DNA of 64,000 bases. Origin: Kaistia sp. 32K (GTDB lineage Bacteria; Pseudomonadota; Alphaproteobacteria; Rhizobiales; Kaistiaceae). A program made the translations under genes and the position numbers. Positions within the stretch are counted from its first letter, which is position 1. Each line of letters opens with the position of its first letter. This document shows, piece after piece, positions 1 to 8,494 of this stretch. Location of the stretch: assembly GCF_016629525.1 (NCBI RefSeq), contig NZ_AP024269.1:992001-1056000 (forward strand), given 5' to 3'. The notes below the pieces were generated by a model. It did not search any database, was not told where the DNA came from, and saw nothing but the letters and a program-made list of their open reading frames with translations.

Positions 1-552
1 GACTGGGTGACGTCGATCACCTGCGACAACCAGCACGCCGCCGAGCTGGTCGGAAACCATCTTCTGGATCAGGGCTGCACCCGCATCGGTCTCGTCGCGG
101 GCAACAGCGATGCCTCGAGCGGAACTGATCGCGAGACCGGCTTCCTCCGGGCGCTGGCGAAAAGGGGCGTTGCGCCCGTTGTCGTCGAGAATGGGGACTA
201 TACGCATGACAGCGGCGTGGCGATCGCCCGGAAGCTGTTCGGAAGCGGCGCATCCATGGACGCGATCTTCTGCTGCAATGATCTCATGGCGATTGGCCTT
301 ATGGACGTGGCGCGCAGCGAATTCGGCCTTCGAGTTCCGGACGATCTTCTGGTCGCGGGCTTCGACAACTCCGTCGTCGGCGCGTGGCAATCCTACCGCC
401 TGACGTCGGTCGACCAGAACGTCGAGCAGATGGTCGAGCTCGCGGTCCACTACATCCAGCGGGCTCTCGAGGACGACGGCAAGGAAGCCGGTCAGTTCTT
501 CCAGGTCCAGGGCAAGCTCGTGGTGCGAGAGTCGACCGGGCGATCGCACTGA
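1..552 (+). CDS. LacI-family transcriptional regulator, 5' end outside window
   Basis: The reading frame is open from the first base and ends at TGA 550-552, so only the C-terminal ~183 residues are present. It is the periplasmic-binding-protein-like sensor half of a LacI/GalR repressor. Landmarks are HAAELVGNHLLDQGCTRIG, DAIFCCNDLMAIGLMD and the VPDDLLVAGFDNS motif, followed by the usual domain-closing segment with SVDQNVEQM. The helix-turn-helix lies upstream of the window. The ligand and target genes cannot be inferred. No gene follows in the same direction for about 500 bp, so any targets are probably upstream of the window. Confidence 0.9.
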   Translation, partial: DWVTSITCDNQHAAELVGNHLLDQGCTRIGLVAGNSDASSGTDRETGFLRALAKRGVAPVVVENGDYTHDSGVAIARKLFGSGASMDAIFCCNDLMAIGLMDVARSEFGLRVPDDLLVAGFDNSVVGAWQSYRLTSVDQNVEQMVELAVHYIQRALEDDGKEAGQFFQVQGKLVVRESTGRSH

Positions 553-670
553 GCCGATCATCGCCTCGGGCGCGGGCACTCTGACAGCCTCCCGGATTTG
601 CGCCATCCAGGAGGAGACCCTTACAGAACACCTAGGTCGCCATACGGTCCACGGCCTATGGGCAAGGCTC

Positions 671-778
671 CGTCGCCCCGGCGGAGGCCGGGGCCCATAA
701 ACACCGGCCAAGAAAGCTTGGCCCAGCCTATCGGCCACAGGGCTGTGTGTCTGGATCCCGGCCTTCGCCGGGATGACG
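671..778. repeat. Intergenic inverted-repeat element (rhizobial palindromic type)
   Basis: Two 27-bp arms, 671-697 and 752-778, are inverted copies of each other: 22 of 27 positions match and all five differences are transitions. Each arm is itself a near-hairpin (CCCGGC, short loop, GCCGGG). Between them lies another hairpin (GGCCAAG/CTTGGCC). The right arm matches the CCCGGCCTTCGCCGGGATGAC type of dispersed repeat that I know as common in Hyphomicrobiales intergenic DNA. It looks like a small non-coding mobile or RNA-structured element. The rest of the 553-1064 gap shows no convincing gene. Confidence 0.7.
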
Positions 779-1064
779 GTGGAGGGTGGCAAGACCCGAT
801 CAGCACGATGGACGCGGTGTTGCGCGAAGGTCTCCTAAGGAGAGGTCGGGGCAGCTCGCATCGGGCGGCTCGCTGGTTGAATTGCGGGCCACAAACCGAG
901 GCAGGAACCGGGTCATCCGGGGCAGTTTTTCCCCCGCCGGTGGCCGCCACGCAACATTTGGGTCGTAACCGTACGAGCGACGCCGGCGACGCAAGATTCG
1001 ATTGTTCTCCGACCGAATTGGGACTAGCAGTCAGGCCCCCGAATCCCCTGACGGCGTGCCCCCA

Positions 1065-4000
1065 ATGAACGAAATGAGCGCAATCGCGGAGATCGCCACG
1101 GCCTCCGCAAGGGATCAGATCCTGATCGGTGCGGACTTCGTCCAGAAGGGGGCGCCGGGGGAGCGGCTCGACCGCTATTTCGCCGGATTGGCGAGCCAGT
1201 TCGACGTCGCCCCCGCCGTGATTTCGGGCGGCCGGGTCTGGTCCTATCGCGAGATGGACACCTGCGCCAACCAGTTCGCCCGCCTGCTGATCGAGCGCGG
1301 CGTCAAGGCCGGCGACCGGATCGGCCTGCTGCTCGATCGTTCCGCCGAGACCTATATCGCTGTACTTGCCGTGATGAAGGCAGGCGCCGCCTTCGTGCCG
1401 CTCGCGACCGCCTTCCCGGAAGACCGGATGATCATGATCATCGAGGATGCCGGGATCAGCATGGTCATCAGCGTCTCCGACTATGCGGCGCGGGTGGCGC
1501 GGCTGCCGGTGCCGCATATCTCGATCGACGCGGCGCGGTCCGAGATCGAGCTGAAGTCCGCCGACGTGCCGACGCCGATCGGGCCGGACGACACCACCTG
1601 CTACATCCTCTACACCTCGGGGACGACCGGCAAGCCCAAGGGCGTCGTCGTCACCCATCAGAGCTTCTGCAATTTCATCCGCGTCGCCGCCGCCTCCTAC
1701 GGCTACCGGCCGGGTGACCGCATCTATCAGGGCATGACGATCGCCTTCGATTTCTCCTCGGAGGAGATCTGGGTGCCGTTCGCCGCCGGCGCCACCGTCG
1801 TGCCGGCGCCGGGGCAGCAGCCGCTGGTGGGCGAGGAGCTGGCCGATTTCCTGCGCCAGCACGAGATCACCTGCATGGCTTGCAGCCCGACGCTGCTGTC
1901 CTCGGTGGAAACCGACGTGCCGAGCCTGCGCGCCATTCTGGTCGGCGGCGAGGCCTGCTCGCCCAAGCTGGTCAAGCGCTGGGCGAAGCCGGGCCGGCAG
2001 ATCCTCAATACCTACGGCCCGACCGAGGCGACGGTCACGGCGACGATGGCGCTGCTGAGCCCGGACGAGCCGGTCACGATCGGCACGCCGCTGCCCACCT
2101 ATTCGATCGCGATCCTCGATCCGGCGAAGCCCGTCCTGCTGAAGGGCGAGGAGTTGGGCGAGGTCTGCATCGCCGGCATGGGCGTCGCGGTCGGCTATCT
2201 GAACCGGCCCGAGCTCACCGAGCAGAAGTTCATTCACGACTTCATCGGCATCCCGAACAATCCGAGCCAGCGCATCTACCGCACCGGCGATCTCGGCCGC
2301 ATCAACGCGAAGGGCGAGATCGAGTATCACGGCCGCATCGACACGCAGGTGAAGATCCGCGGCTATCGCATCGAGCTCGGTGAAATCGAAGCCGTGCTGC
2401 TCGACCATCCGTCGGTCGCCCAGGCCGCCGTCACCACCTGGGAGATCGAGCCCGAGCGCGTCGAGCTGGTCGCCTATTACGCGCCGAAATCCGGCGGCGA
2501 GCCGATCGACCGCGCCGACATTGTCAAGGAACTGAAGCGGCGACTGCCCGACTACATGGTGCCGTCCTATCTGGAAGAGTTGTCGGCGATCCCGATGACG
2601 GTGTCCAACAAGGCGGACCTGCGCAAGCTGCCCAAGCCGACCAGCGCCCGCGTCGCGGCCGGCCGAGCGATGGTCGAGCCGCGCAACGAGGACGAGACGT
2701 TCCTCGTCGAGACGCTGGTCGATGTTCTCAAGTTCGACAGCGTCTCGATCGAAGACCACTTCTTCGACGATCTCGGCGCCAACTCGCTCCTGATGGCACG
2801 CTTCTGCGCCCGCGTCCGCAAGCGCGCCAATTGGGCGACGACCTCGATGCGCGACATCTACACCTATCCGACCGTCGCGAGCCTCGCCCAGCACCTGCGC
2901 GCGCCGGAGGCGGTAGTCGTCGCCGCCAACGAGCCGATGCTGTCGCGCAAGGCGTCGAATTTCGCCTACTGGATGTGCGGCGCCGGGCAGATGCTGTTCT
3001 ACGCCGCCTACAGCTATCTGGCCGTCTGGGCGCTGAATGACGGCCTCAACTGGGTCTATGCCGTGCTCGACGAGCCGGCCAAGCTCTATTTCCGCTGCGT
3101 CGTTCTGTCGGCCGGGATGTTCTTCGGCCTGACGGGCTTCGCGGTCGTCATGAAGTGGTTGCTCGTCGGCCGCTGGAAGGCCGAAACCTTCCCGATTTGG
3201 GGCTGGCGCTACTATCGGTTCTGGGTGGTGAAGACCTTGATCCGCACGGCGCCGGTCGTGCTGTTCCGCGGCAGCCCGCTCTACAGCCTCTATCTGCGCC
3301 TGCTCGGCGCCCGGCTCGGCAACCGCACCGTCATCGAATGCCGGTCGGTGCCGGTCTGCACGGACCTGATCTCGATCGGCGACAACTCGATCCTGCGCAA
3401 GGAATCGATGATCCTCGGCTTCCGCGCGCAGTCGGGCTACATCCACACCGGCCCGATCAGCATCGGCAAGGGCTCGTTCGTCGGCGTCGGCTCGGCGCTC
3501 GATATCGACACCCGCATGGGCGACAATTCGCAGCTCGGCCACGCCTCGTCGCTGCAGCGCGGACAGTCCATCCCGTCCGGCGAGCATTGGCATGGTTCGC
3601 CCGCTATTCCCACGGACGCGGACTATTGCACCGTTCCCAACGTCTCGCTGTCGCGCGTCCGCCGCGTCGTCTTCGAGGTGGTGCAGCTGATCGTCCTGTT
3701 CGCGATCGTCACGCCGTTCCCGCTGCTCTTCCATACCTATTGGGAAAACGTCAGCGACGACTACCAGGAGACCATCGGCATCGTCGCCATCGGCACGACG
3801 GTCACGGTCTTCGGCTTCATCATCGGCGGCACGCTGCTGGCCGCGCTGGTGCCGCGCCTGTTCAGCCTGGTGCTCAAGCCGGGGCGGATCTACCCGCTCT
3901 ACGGATTCCACTACTGGCTGCAATCCATGTCGGAGATCGTCAGCAACATCCGCCTGCTCAACACGCTGTTCGGCGACAGCTCGGCGATCGTCTACTATCT

Positions 4001-5099
4001 GCGCGCGCTCGGCTGGAACCTGAACAAGGTCGAGCAGACCGGCTCCAATTTCGGCACCAACCAGCAGCACGAGAACCCGCTGCTGTGCGAAATCGGCTCC
4101 AAGACCATGGTCTCGGACGGCCTGTTCATGATCAACATGCAGAAGTCGGCCACCGCCTTCCGGCTCGAGCACACGAAGATCGGCGAGCGCAATTTCTTCG
4201 GCAACAACATCTTCTATTCGCCGGATGCGCGGGCCGGCGACAATTGCCTTCTCGGTACCAAGGTGCATGTCCCGGTCGACGGGCCGGTGCGGGAAAATGT
4301 CGGCCTGCTCGGCTCGCCGCCGTTCGAGATCCCGCGCATGGTCAACCGCGACAAGGAATTGCTCGGCCTGATCTCGGAGGCTGAGCGCAAGCAGCGTGTG
4401 CGGTTGAAGAACCTGCACAATCTCGGGACTGCCATCCTGTTCGTGTTCGCGCAGTGGCTGTTCCTGTTCGCGACGCTGGCGATCTGGGACCGGGCGCTCA
4501 ACTACTATACCGAATGGGGTGAGATCGCCTTGTTCACGGCCATCGTCCTGACCTCGGCCGTCGCCATTCCGTTCTACATCCTGCTCGAGCGGCTCAGCCT
4601 CGGCTTCCGGCGGCTGAAGCCGCGCATGAGCACCATCTACGATCCCGTCTTCTGGCGGCATGAGCGGCATTGGAAGCTCTCCGACTCGCCGATCATGAAC
4701 CTGTTCGCGGGGACGCCGTTCCGCCCGCTCATCCTGCGCCTGGTCGGCGTCAGGGTCGGCCGCCGCGTCTATGACGGCGGCTCGATCATGACCGAGCGCT
4801 CGCTGGTGGAGATCGGCGACGACGTGACGCTGAACGAGGGCTGCGTGATCCAGGCGCATTCGCTGGAGGAGGGCGCCTTCAAGTCGGACTATATCCGTAT
4901 CGGCAGGGGCTGCACGCTGGCTCCCTCGGCCTTCATCCACTACGGCGTCGTCATGGGCGAAGGATCCGTCGCCGACGTCGACTGCTTCGTCATGAAGGGC
5001 GAGACGCTGGAGCCGGATACGGTGTGGCGCGGCAACCCGGCCAAGCTGTTCGGCTATGTCACGCGCATCGAACCCGGTTCGCCGGCGGCGAGGCGCTGA
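1065..5099 (+). CDS. Pls/PosA-type non-ribosomal peptide synthetase
   Basis: A 1344-residue membrane-bound single-module NRPS-like protein. Order of domains: an adenylation domain with YTSGTTGKPKG (from residue 183), NTYGPTEAT, the GYRIELGEIE core (433) and the catalytic lysine of SNKADLRK (K516); a carrier domain with LGANSLL (Ser574, the phosphopantetheine site); then several membrane segments alternating with hexapeptide left-handed beta-helix stretches near residues 790-830, 1040-1090 and 1245-1330. This matches the Pls/PosA family, whose best-known member makes epsilon-poly-L-lysine. There is no condensation or thioesterase domain. Start chosen at ATG 1065; an upstream TTG at 1002 is open in frame but would add a low-complexity lead. 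The PPTase gene follows 20 bp downstream. Product unknown. Confidence 0.88.
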   Translation: MNEMSAIAEIATASARDQILIGADFVQKGAPGERLDRYFAGLASQFDVAPAVISGGRVWSYREMDTCANQFARLLIERGVKAGDRIGLLLDRSAETYIAVLAVMKAGAAFVPLATAFPEDRMIMIIEDAGISMVISVSDYAARVARLPVPHISIDAARSEIELKSADVPTPIGPDDTTCYILYTSGTTGKPKGVVVTHQSFCNFIRVAAASYGYRPGDRIYQGMTIAFDFSSEEIWVPFAAGATVVPAPGQQPLVGEELADFLRQHEITCMACSPTLLSSVETDVPSLRAILVGGEACSPKLVKRWAKPGRQILNTYGPTEATVTATMALLSPDEPVTIGTPLPTYSIAILDPAKPVLLKGEELGEVCIAGMGVAVGYLNRPELTEQKFIHDFIGIPNNPSQRIYRTGDLGRINAKGEIEYHGRIDTQVKIRGYRIELGEIEAVLLDHPSVAQAAVTTWEIEPERVELVAYYAPKSGGEPIDRADIVKELKRRLPDYMVPSYLEELSAIPMTVSNKADLRKLPKPTSARVAAGRAMVEPRNEDETFLVETLVDVLKFDSVSIEDHFFDDLGANSLLMARFCARVRKRANWATTSMRDIYTYPTVASLAQHLRAPEAVVVAANEPMLSRKASNFAYWMCGAGQMLFYAAYSYLAVWALNDGLNWVYAVLDEPAKLYFRCVVLSAGMFFGLTGFAVVMKWLLVGRWKAETFPIWGWRYYRFWVVKTLIRTAPVVLFRGSPLYSLYLRLLGARLGNRTVIECRSVPVCTDLISIGDNSILRKESMILGFRAQSGYIHTGPISIGKGSFVGVGSALDIDTRMGDNSQLGHASSLQRGQSIPSGEHWHGSPAIPTDADYCTVPNVSLSRVRRVVFEVVQLIVLFAIVTPFPLLFHTYWENVSDDYQETIGIVAIGTTVTVFGFIIGGTLLAALVPRLFSLVLKPGRIYPLYGFHYWLQSMSEIVSNIRLLNTLFGDSSAIVYYLRALGWNLNKVEQTGSNFGTNQQHENPLLCEIGSKTMVSDGLFMINMQKSATAFRLEHTKIGERNFFGNNIFYSPDARAGDNCLLGTKVHVPVDGPVRENVGLLGSPPFEIPRMVNRDKELLGLISEAERKQRVRLKNLHNLGTAILFVFAQWLFLFATLAIWDRALNYYTEWGEIALFTAIVLTSAVAIPFYILLERLSLGFRRLKPRMSTIYDPVFWRHERHWKLSDSPIMNLFAGTPFRPLILRLVGVRVGRRVYDGGSIMTERSLVEIGDDVTLNEGCVIQAHSLEEGAFKSDYIRIGRGCTLAPSAFIHYGVVMGEGSVADVDCFVMKGETLEPDTVWRGNPAKLFGYVTRIEPGSPAARR

Positions 5100-5119
5100 G
5101 AAGGCGCGAGGCAGCGTCG

Positions 5120-5770
5120 ATGAGCTGTATCTTCGAGGTGGAGGAGCGCGCGCTCGACGAGGCGCTGCGGGCGATCGTGCCGGAAGGCGTGTGGATCGGC
5201 TGCCGGCGGATCCGCCCGGGCGACGAGGACCGGCTGACGCCGATAGAACGGCTCACCCTCGGTGCGCGGCCTATGATCCGCCAGCGCGCCAGCGGAGCGG
5301 CCCGCCAGATCGCGCGCGATCTGTTCCGGCGCCTCGATCATGCCAACGCGGATATCGTCGGAGAACCTTCCGGCGCGCCCCGATGGCCGGAAGGGCTGAT
5401 CGGCTCGCTAGCGCATGACGACGAATTCGCCGTCGCCGTGGTCGCGCGAAGGGGGGCATTGGCAAATCTTGGCTTGGCAAGCCTCGGCGTCGATGTAGAG
5501 CCGGCGGAACCGCTGCCGCCGGAGGTCGAGGAACTCATCCGTGCCGAAGGCGACCAGCTCGCCGGCATCGATCCCGCGCTCGCGACCCGCATGCTCTTCA
5601 GCGCCAAGGAGGCAGTCTACAAGGCGGTGTTCCCGCTCGACGGGGTGATCCTGAACCATGACGACATCGCCGTCGATCTTCGCTCCGGCCTGGCCATAAC
5701 GACGAACGGACGGCGCGTCAGGCTTTCCTGTCTGCCGCGGCCGCGCGTGGTGACGCTTGCCTGGTGCTGA
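5120..5770 (+). CDS. 4'-phosphopantetheinyl transferase, EntD/Sfp-like
   Basis: A 216-residue protein that would move phosphopantetheine from CoA to the carrier serine of the NRPS immediately upstream. Family signatures seen: GEPSGAPRWPEGLIGSLAH (substrate/CoA region), LGVDVEP (Mg-binding Asp/Glu pair) and FSAKEAVYKA (the catalytic KEAxYK motif). The length fits the EntD branch. The ATG at 5120 begins 20 bp after the NRPS stop. The frame is open further upstream but only through NRPS coding sequence, so 5120 is preferred. The pairing suggests a dedicated activator, though it could also serve other carriers in the cell. Confidence 0.88.
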   Translation: MSCIFEVEERALDEALRAIVPEGVWIGCRRIRPGDEDRLTPIERLTLGARPMIRQRASGAARQIARDLFRRLDHANADIVGEPSGAPRWPEGLIGSLAHDDEFAVAVVARRGALANLGLASLGVDVEPAEPLPPEVEELIRAEGDQLAGIDPALATRMLFSAKEAVYKAVFPLDGVILNHDDIAVDLRSGLAITTNGRRVRLSCLPRPRVVTLAWC

Positions 5771-5969
5771 CCGGACGCTGAGCCCTGTCCGTGGCCGGCG
5801 ATTTCTGATGATCCGAGGCGCGCTTCAGCGCCGATTCCAGGCGGCCGAGGATGAGCGAGGAACGCTTCAGCGCCGTCTCGCCGGCTTCGAGGATTTTCCG
5901 ATCCCACGTCGGCGGCTGCGGCTCGGCAGCGTTGCGCTCGAGAATGCGCTTCATGGCAACGGCTTCCAT
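5718..5969 (-). CDS. Possible small hypothetical protein
   Basis: An 83-residue minus-strand frame from ATG 5969 (MEAVAMKRILERNAAEPQPP...), with another ATG at 5954 and an in-frame TTG at 6005. The first ~55 residues are charged and look helical; the end is low-complexity Arg/Ala/Ser. It overlaps the 3' end of the PPTase gene by 53 bp in antisense. No recognised domain and no clear ribosome binding site. I list it because nothing else explains 5771-6049, but it may be chance. Confidence 0.3.
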   Translation of the reverse strand: MEAVAMKRILERNAAEPQPPTWDRKILEAGETALKRSSLILGRLESALKRASDHQKSPATDRAQRPVSTRQASPRAAAADRKA

Positions 5970-6049
5970 TCCCTGAGACAGGTCGATCGGGATCGGCGGG
6001 CCCAACGGATATCGGGGCCGGGTATTTATTTCGACTGCTAAATCGATCG

Positions 6050-6070
6050 GTTGACAGCGATCTTGTCAAC
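6050..6070. promoter_or_regulatory. Perfect inverted repeat, candidate operator or promoter element
   Basis: GTTGACA, seven bases, TGTCAAC. Each arm contains TTGACA, so the site could supply a -35 hexamer in either direction or be a dimeric repressor site. It lies in the gap between the PPTase side and the end of the copper-type operon. No -10 hexamer is convincing at the right distance. Confidence 0.4.
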
Positions 6071-6161
6071 TACCTTGCCGTGTAGCCGCGAGCCCTGTCT
6101 GGAATGGCGGAAATCTGCGGACGGGACGAACCCGCATCGAGGGGGGATAAGGCGATGCCGC

Positions 6162-6563
6162 CTATTCCCCCTCCAGTTTCACCAGAATCGTGTTGTCGGG
6201 ACCGGTTCCCTGCAGCCAGAATCGCACGGTGTCGCCGACGTGGTAGGCGCTGAAGGCGGAAGCCTCGATCACGCGGAAGCCGGTGGTCCTGGCCGGAAGC
6301 AGGTCGGCGATCTCCTCGTGGCTGAGCAGGATCAGGCGCGGATGGATGGCCCGGATCACGCCGTGGCCTTCCCATTGCTGCTGGCCGGGTGCACCGCCGG
6401 CAAGCGACGCCTCGCGTTGCCGCTCGAGTTCTCCGACCTGCTTCTGGAGATCCCGGTAGTCGGTTTCGAGGGCACGGAGCGGACGGCCCCAGGCGCCATA
6501 GCCAACGAGCAGCCCGATCGCCAGCGCGAGATTGAGAAGCAGAACCACGTGCCACGCGCGCAT
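6162..6563 (-). CDS. Membrane-anchored CusF-like protein with altered copper ligands
   Basis: 133 residues: an N-terminal membrane anchor (residues ~5-25, VVLLLNLALAIGLLVGYGAW), a short coiled-coil stretch (LETDYRDLQKQVGELERQRE), then a small beta-barrel domain resembling the CusF/copper-binding family (GVIRAIHPRLILLSHEEIADLLPARTTGFRV read in pieces). The histidine of the family motif is kept (SHEEI). The usual MPAMTM-type methionines and the neighbouring Trp are replaced by LPARTTGF. The domain is therefore probably not a normal Cu(I) chaperone. Starts 17 bp after the CopD-fusion stop and is the last gene of the operon. Confidence 0.6.
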   Translation of the reverse strand: MRAWHVVLLLNLALAIGLLVGYGAWGRPLRALETDYRDLQKQVGELERQREASLAGGAPGQQQWEGHGVIRAIHPRLILLSHEEIADLLPARTTGFRVIEASAFSAYHVGDTVRFWLQGTGPDNTILVKLEGE

Positions 6564-6580
6564 TTTGTTGGATGCCTTTG

Positions 6581-8494
6581 TCAATGAATGTGCAGTTCCG
6601 GGAGCGGCGGCGGCGTCTTCTCCTCGTTGAGCTTTTCCACCTGCGCCTGCACGCTGGAAGCCTCGGGCATGCCGGTCTCGCTGCCGCGCCAGATGGCGCG
6701 GATATAGCCCTGGCGGTCGATCAGGATTTCCGTGTGCGTGTCGGCCGGCGCGAACAGGCGGTACGCGGCGGTGATGTCCTCGTTGCCTTCGGTGACCACC
6801 GGGAAGAGGGCGGGGGGCGACGCACCAAGCTCCGCCACTCGCTCCGGCGAACCGGTGGGCGCGACGGCGACGACCTCGACGCCCAGCACGGATAGGGCGC
6901 CGTAGCGTCGCGCGAGCTCGGTCATGCGCTCGCGGGAGTCGGGCAGGCTGTAGAGCACCAGCAGAACCATCTTCCTGTTGCGATAGTCGCGCAGCAGTCC
7001 CGGTGTCAGCGTGCCCATGGCAATCGGAAAATCGGGGGCAGCCAGCCAGGCGCCGTCCGGCACCACCTCGGGCCCGATCCGCCGTTCGTCCTGCGCCGCT
7101 TCGGCGGTTCGCAGATAGTTCACGACGCTCCAGCGCTGTTCGTCGCTGAGCTCTCCGGCCTCTGCCTTCAGCAGCCCGAATTCGTCGCCCGGTGTCCGCC
7201 GCTCGCTTGATGCGGACGGATAGCCCTGGGGCGATGGCGAAGCGGGGCTGTCTGTCTTCGCTGCCTGCGAGAGGTTCATGCCTTCGACGATGGAACCGAC
7301 CTGATAGGGGATCGGCGGCGAGACGAAGGAGGTGGGATAGGCCTGGACGACAAAGGGCCATAGCCCGAGCGCGGATCCAAAAGAGGCGAGGACTGCGATC
7401 GCCCCCGCCGTGATCATCGCGCGTCGCCGCCCGGGATAGACGAGGGAGGCGAGGACGAAGGCCAATCCAGCCAGAAGCAGCAGGATCACCGGCAGAAGGA
7501 AAAGCTGGCTGGTCGTGCCGTCGGTGATCGCGTCGAAGGACAGCCTGAACGGCAGCGGCCATGCCGGGTCTTCGTGCCGGGCCGGCGCCGTCACCGTCAT
7601 GGCGGAGGCGAAGCCGACCAGCAGGATGACCAGGCCGGCCTCCACCGCGATGTACCAGGCCATGGCCCGCGCCGTCTGGCTGGATGTGGCCTCGTCCGAG
7701 CCGGCGAGGGATGCCAGCCGCGCGCGGCTGGCGGCGGCGAGAAGCAGGGCGAAGAAAAGCAGCGCGAACTTGGCGAGCAGGAGATGTCCGTGAAGCGTTC
7801 CGAGCAGCCCGGGCACGCCCTCCAGCAATAGCCACGCCGATACGCTGCCCGATCCGGCGAGGATGAGCACCGCGACCAGGGCAATTCGCGAAAACCGCTG
7901 CATCGTCCGTATGGCGTAGGGATCGGGCCTCGCGCCGCTTCGGCTCGCGGCATGGAGCAGCAGCGCAAGCGCCGGCAGGCCGCCGACCCAGACCCCGGCG
8001 CTGAGCAGATGCGCCATGTCGTTGACCTGCGGCCAGAGGCTGTCGGAGATCGCCGCCGAATGGCCGGAAGCCGCGAACAGCACGAGGGCGACGGCGGCGA
8101 GGGCAAACGCCTCGCCGCGCACCGCATACCAGTCCCGTTTGGCAGTGACGTCGGCGCGAAGCTGGAGAAGGACTGCGAGGACGAGGAGGAGCCCCAGCCG
8201 CGCCATCAGGACGAGGCCGGGCCAGGTGTCCAGCATCGCATGCAGGATCGCATCGGGATCGAAAGCGGCCTCGGCACGGCCCTCAAACGACGCCGTGCGC
8301 GCCGCCAGCCAGACGACGCCCGAAAGGAGGGCGGCGATGGCGAGCCAGCGCGCGCTGGCGAGAACGCCGCCTTCCCATCTGCGAAAGATCGGATTTGGCG
8401 GCGGTCCGGCCAGCAGCAGCAGCGAGAACGAGCCCGTCAGAAGGACGCATGCCGCAACATGAATCCACAGGGCCGATAGAAGAACGATGCTCAT
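6581..8494 (-). CDS. CopD-family membrane protein fused to redoxin-like domain
   Basis: 637 residues. Residues ~1-385 are a polytopic CopD/PcoD-type copper-import membrane domain (GHSAAISDSLWPQVNDMAH, HLLSAGVWVGGL, LHGHLLLAKFALLFFALLL). Residues ~400-470 resemble the ends of a cytochrome c domain (PYQVGSIVEGMNL; DEQRWSVVNYLRTA) but the middle, where CxxCH would be, is a Pro/Ser-rich linker. Residues ~485-635 have a thioredoxin/SCO-like pattern (KMVLLVLYSL, GVEVVAVAPTG, THTEILIDRQGYIRAIW) with no cysteine; the only Cys of the whole protein is C16. The ATG overlaps the copC stop by 4 bp (ATGA), so the two are translationally coupled. Role inferred: copper handling at the inner membrane. Confidence 0.8.
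   Translation of the reverse strand: MSIVLLSALWIHVAACVLLTGSFSLLLLAGPPPNPIFRRWEGGVLASARWLAIAALLSGVVWLAARTASFEGRAEAAFDPDAILHAMLDTWPGLVLMARLGLLLVLAVLLQLRADVTAKRDWYAVRGEAFALAAVALVLFAASGHSAAISDSLWPQVNDMAHLLSAGVWVGGLPALALLLHAASRSGARPDPYAIRTMQRFSRIALVAVLILAGSGSVSAWLLLEGVPGLLGTLHGHLLLAKFALLFFALLLAAASRARLASLAGSDEATSSQTARAMAWYIAVEAGLVILLVGFASAMTVTAPARHEDPAWPLPFRLSFDAITDGTTSQLFLLPVILLLLAGLAFVLASLVYPGRRRAMITAGAIAVLASFGSALGLWPFVVQAYPTSFVSPPIPYQVGSIVEGMNLSQAAKTDSPASPSPQGYPSASSERRTPGDEFGLLKAEAGELSDEQRWSVVNYLRTAEAAQDERRIGPEVVPDGAWLAAPDFPIAMGTLTPGLLRDYRNRKMVLLVLYSLPDSRERMTELARRYGALSVLGVEVVAVAPTGSPERVAELGASPPALFPVVTEGNEDITAAYRLFAPADTHTEILIDRQGYIRAIWRGSETGMPEASSVQAQVEKLNEEKTPPPLPELHIH

Noticed and set aside
598..1068. 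Plus-strand frame across the inverted-repeat element
   Set aside because: Coding would run through both arms of the repeat; no domain and no start signal.
621..4940. Very long minus-strand open frame (about 1439 codons) opposite the NRPS gene
   Set aside because: It mirrors the codon pattern of the plus-strand gene, is rich in Arg, Asp, Glu, His and Ala with no domain, and runs into the intergenic repeat. High-GC antisense artefact.
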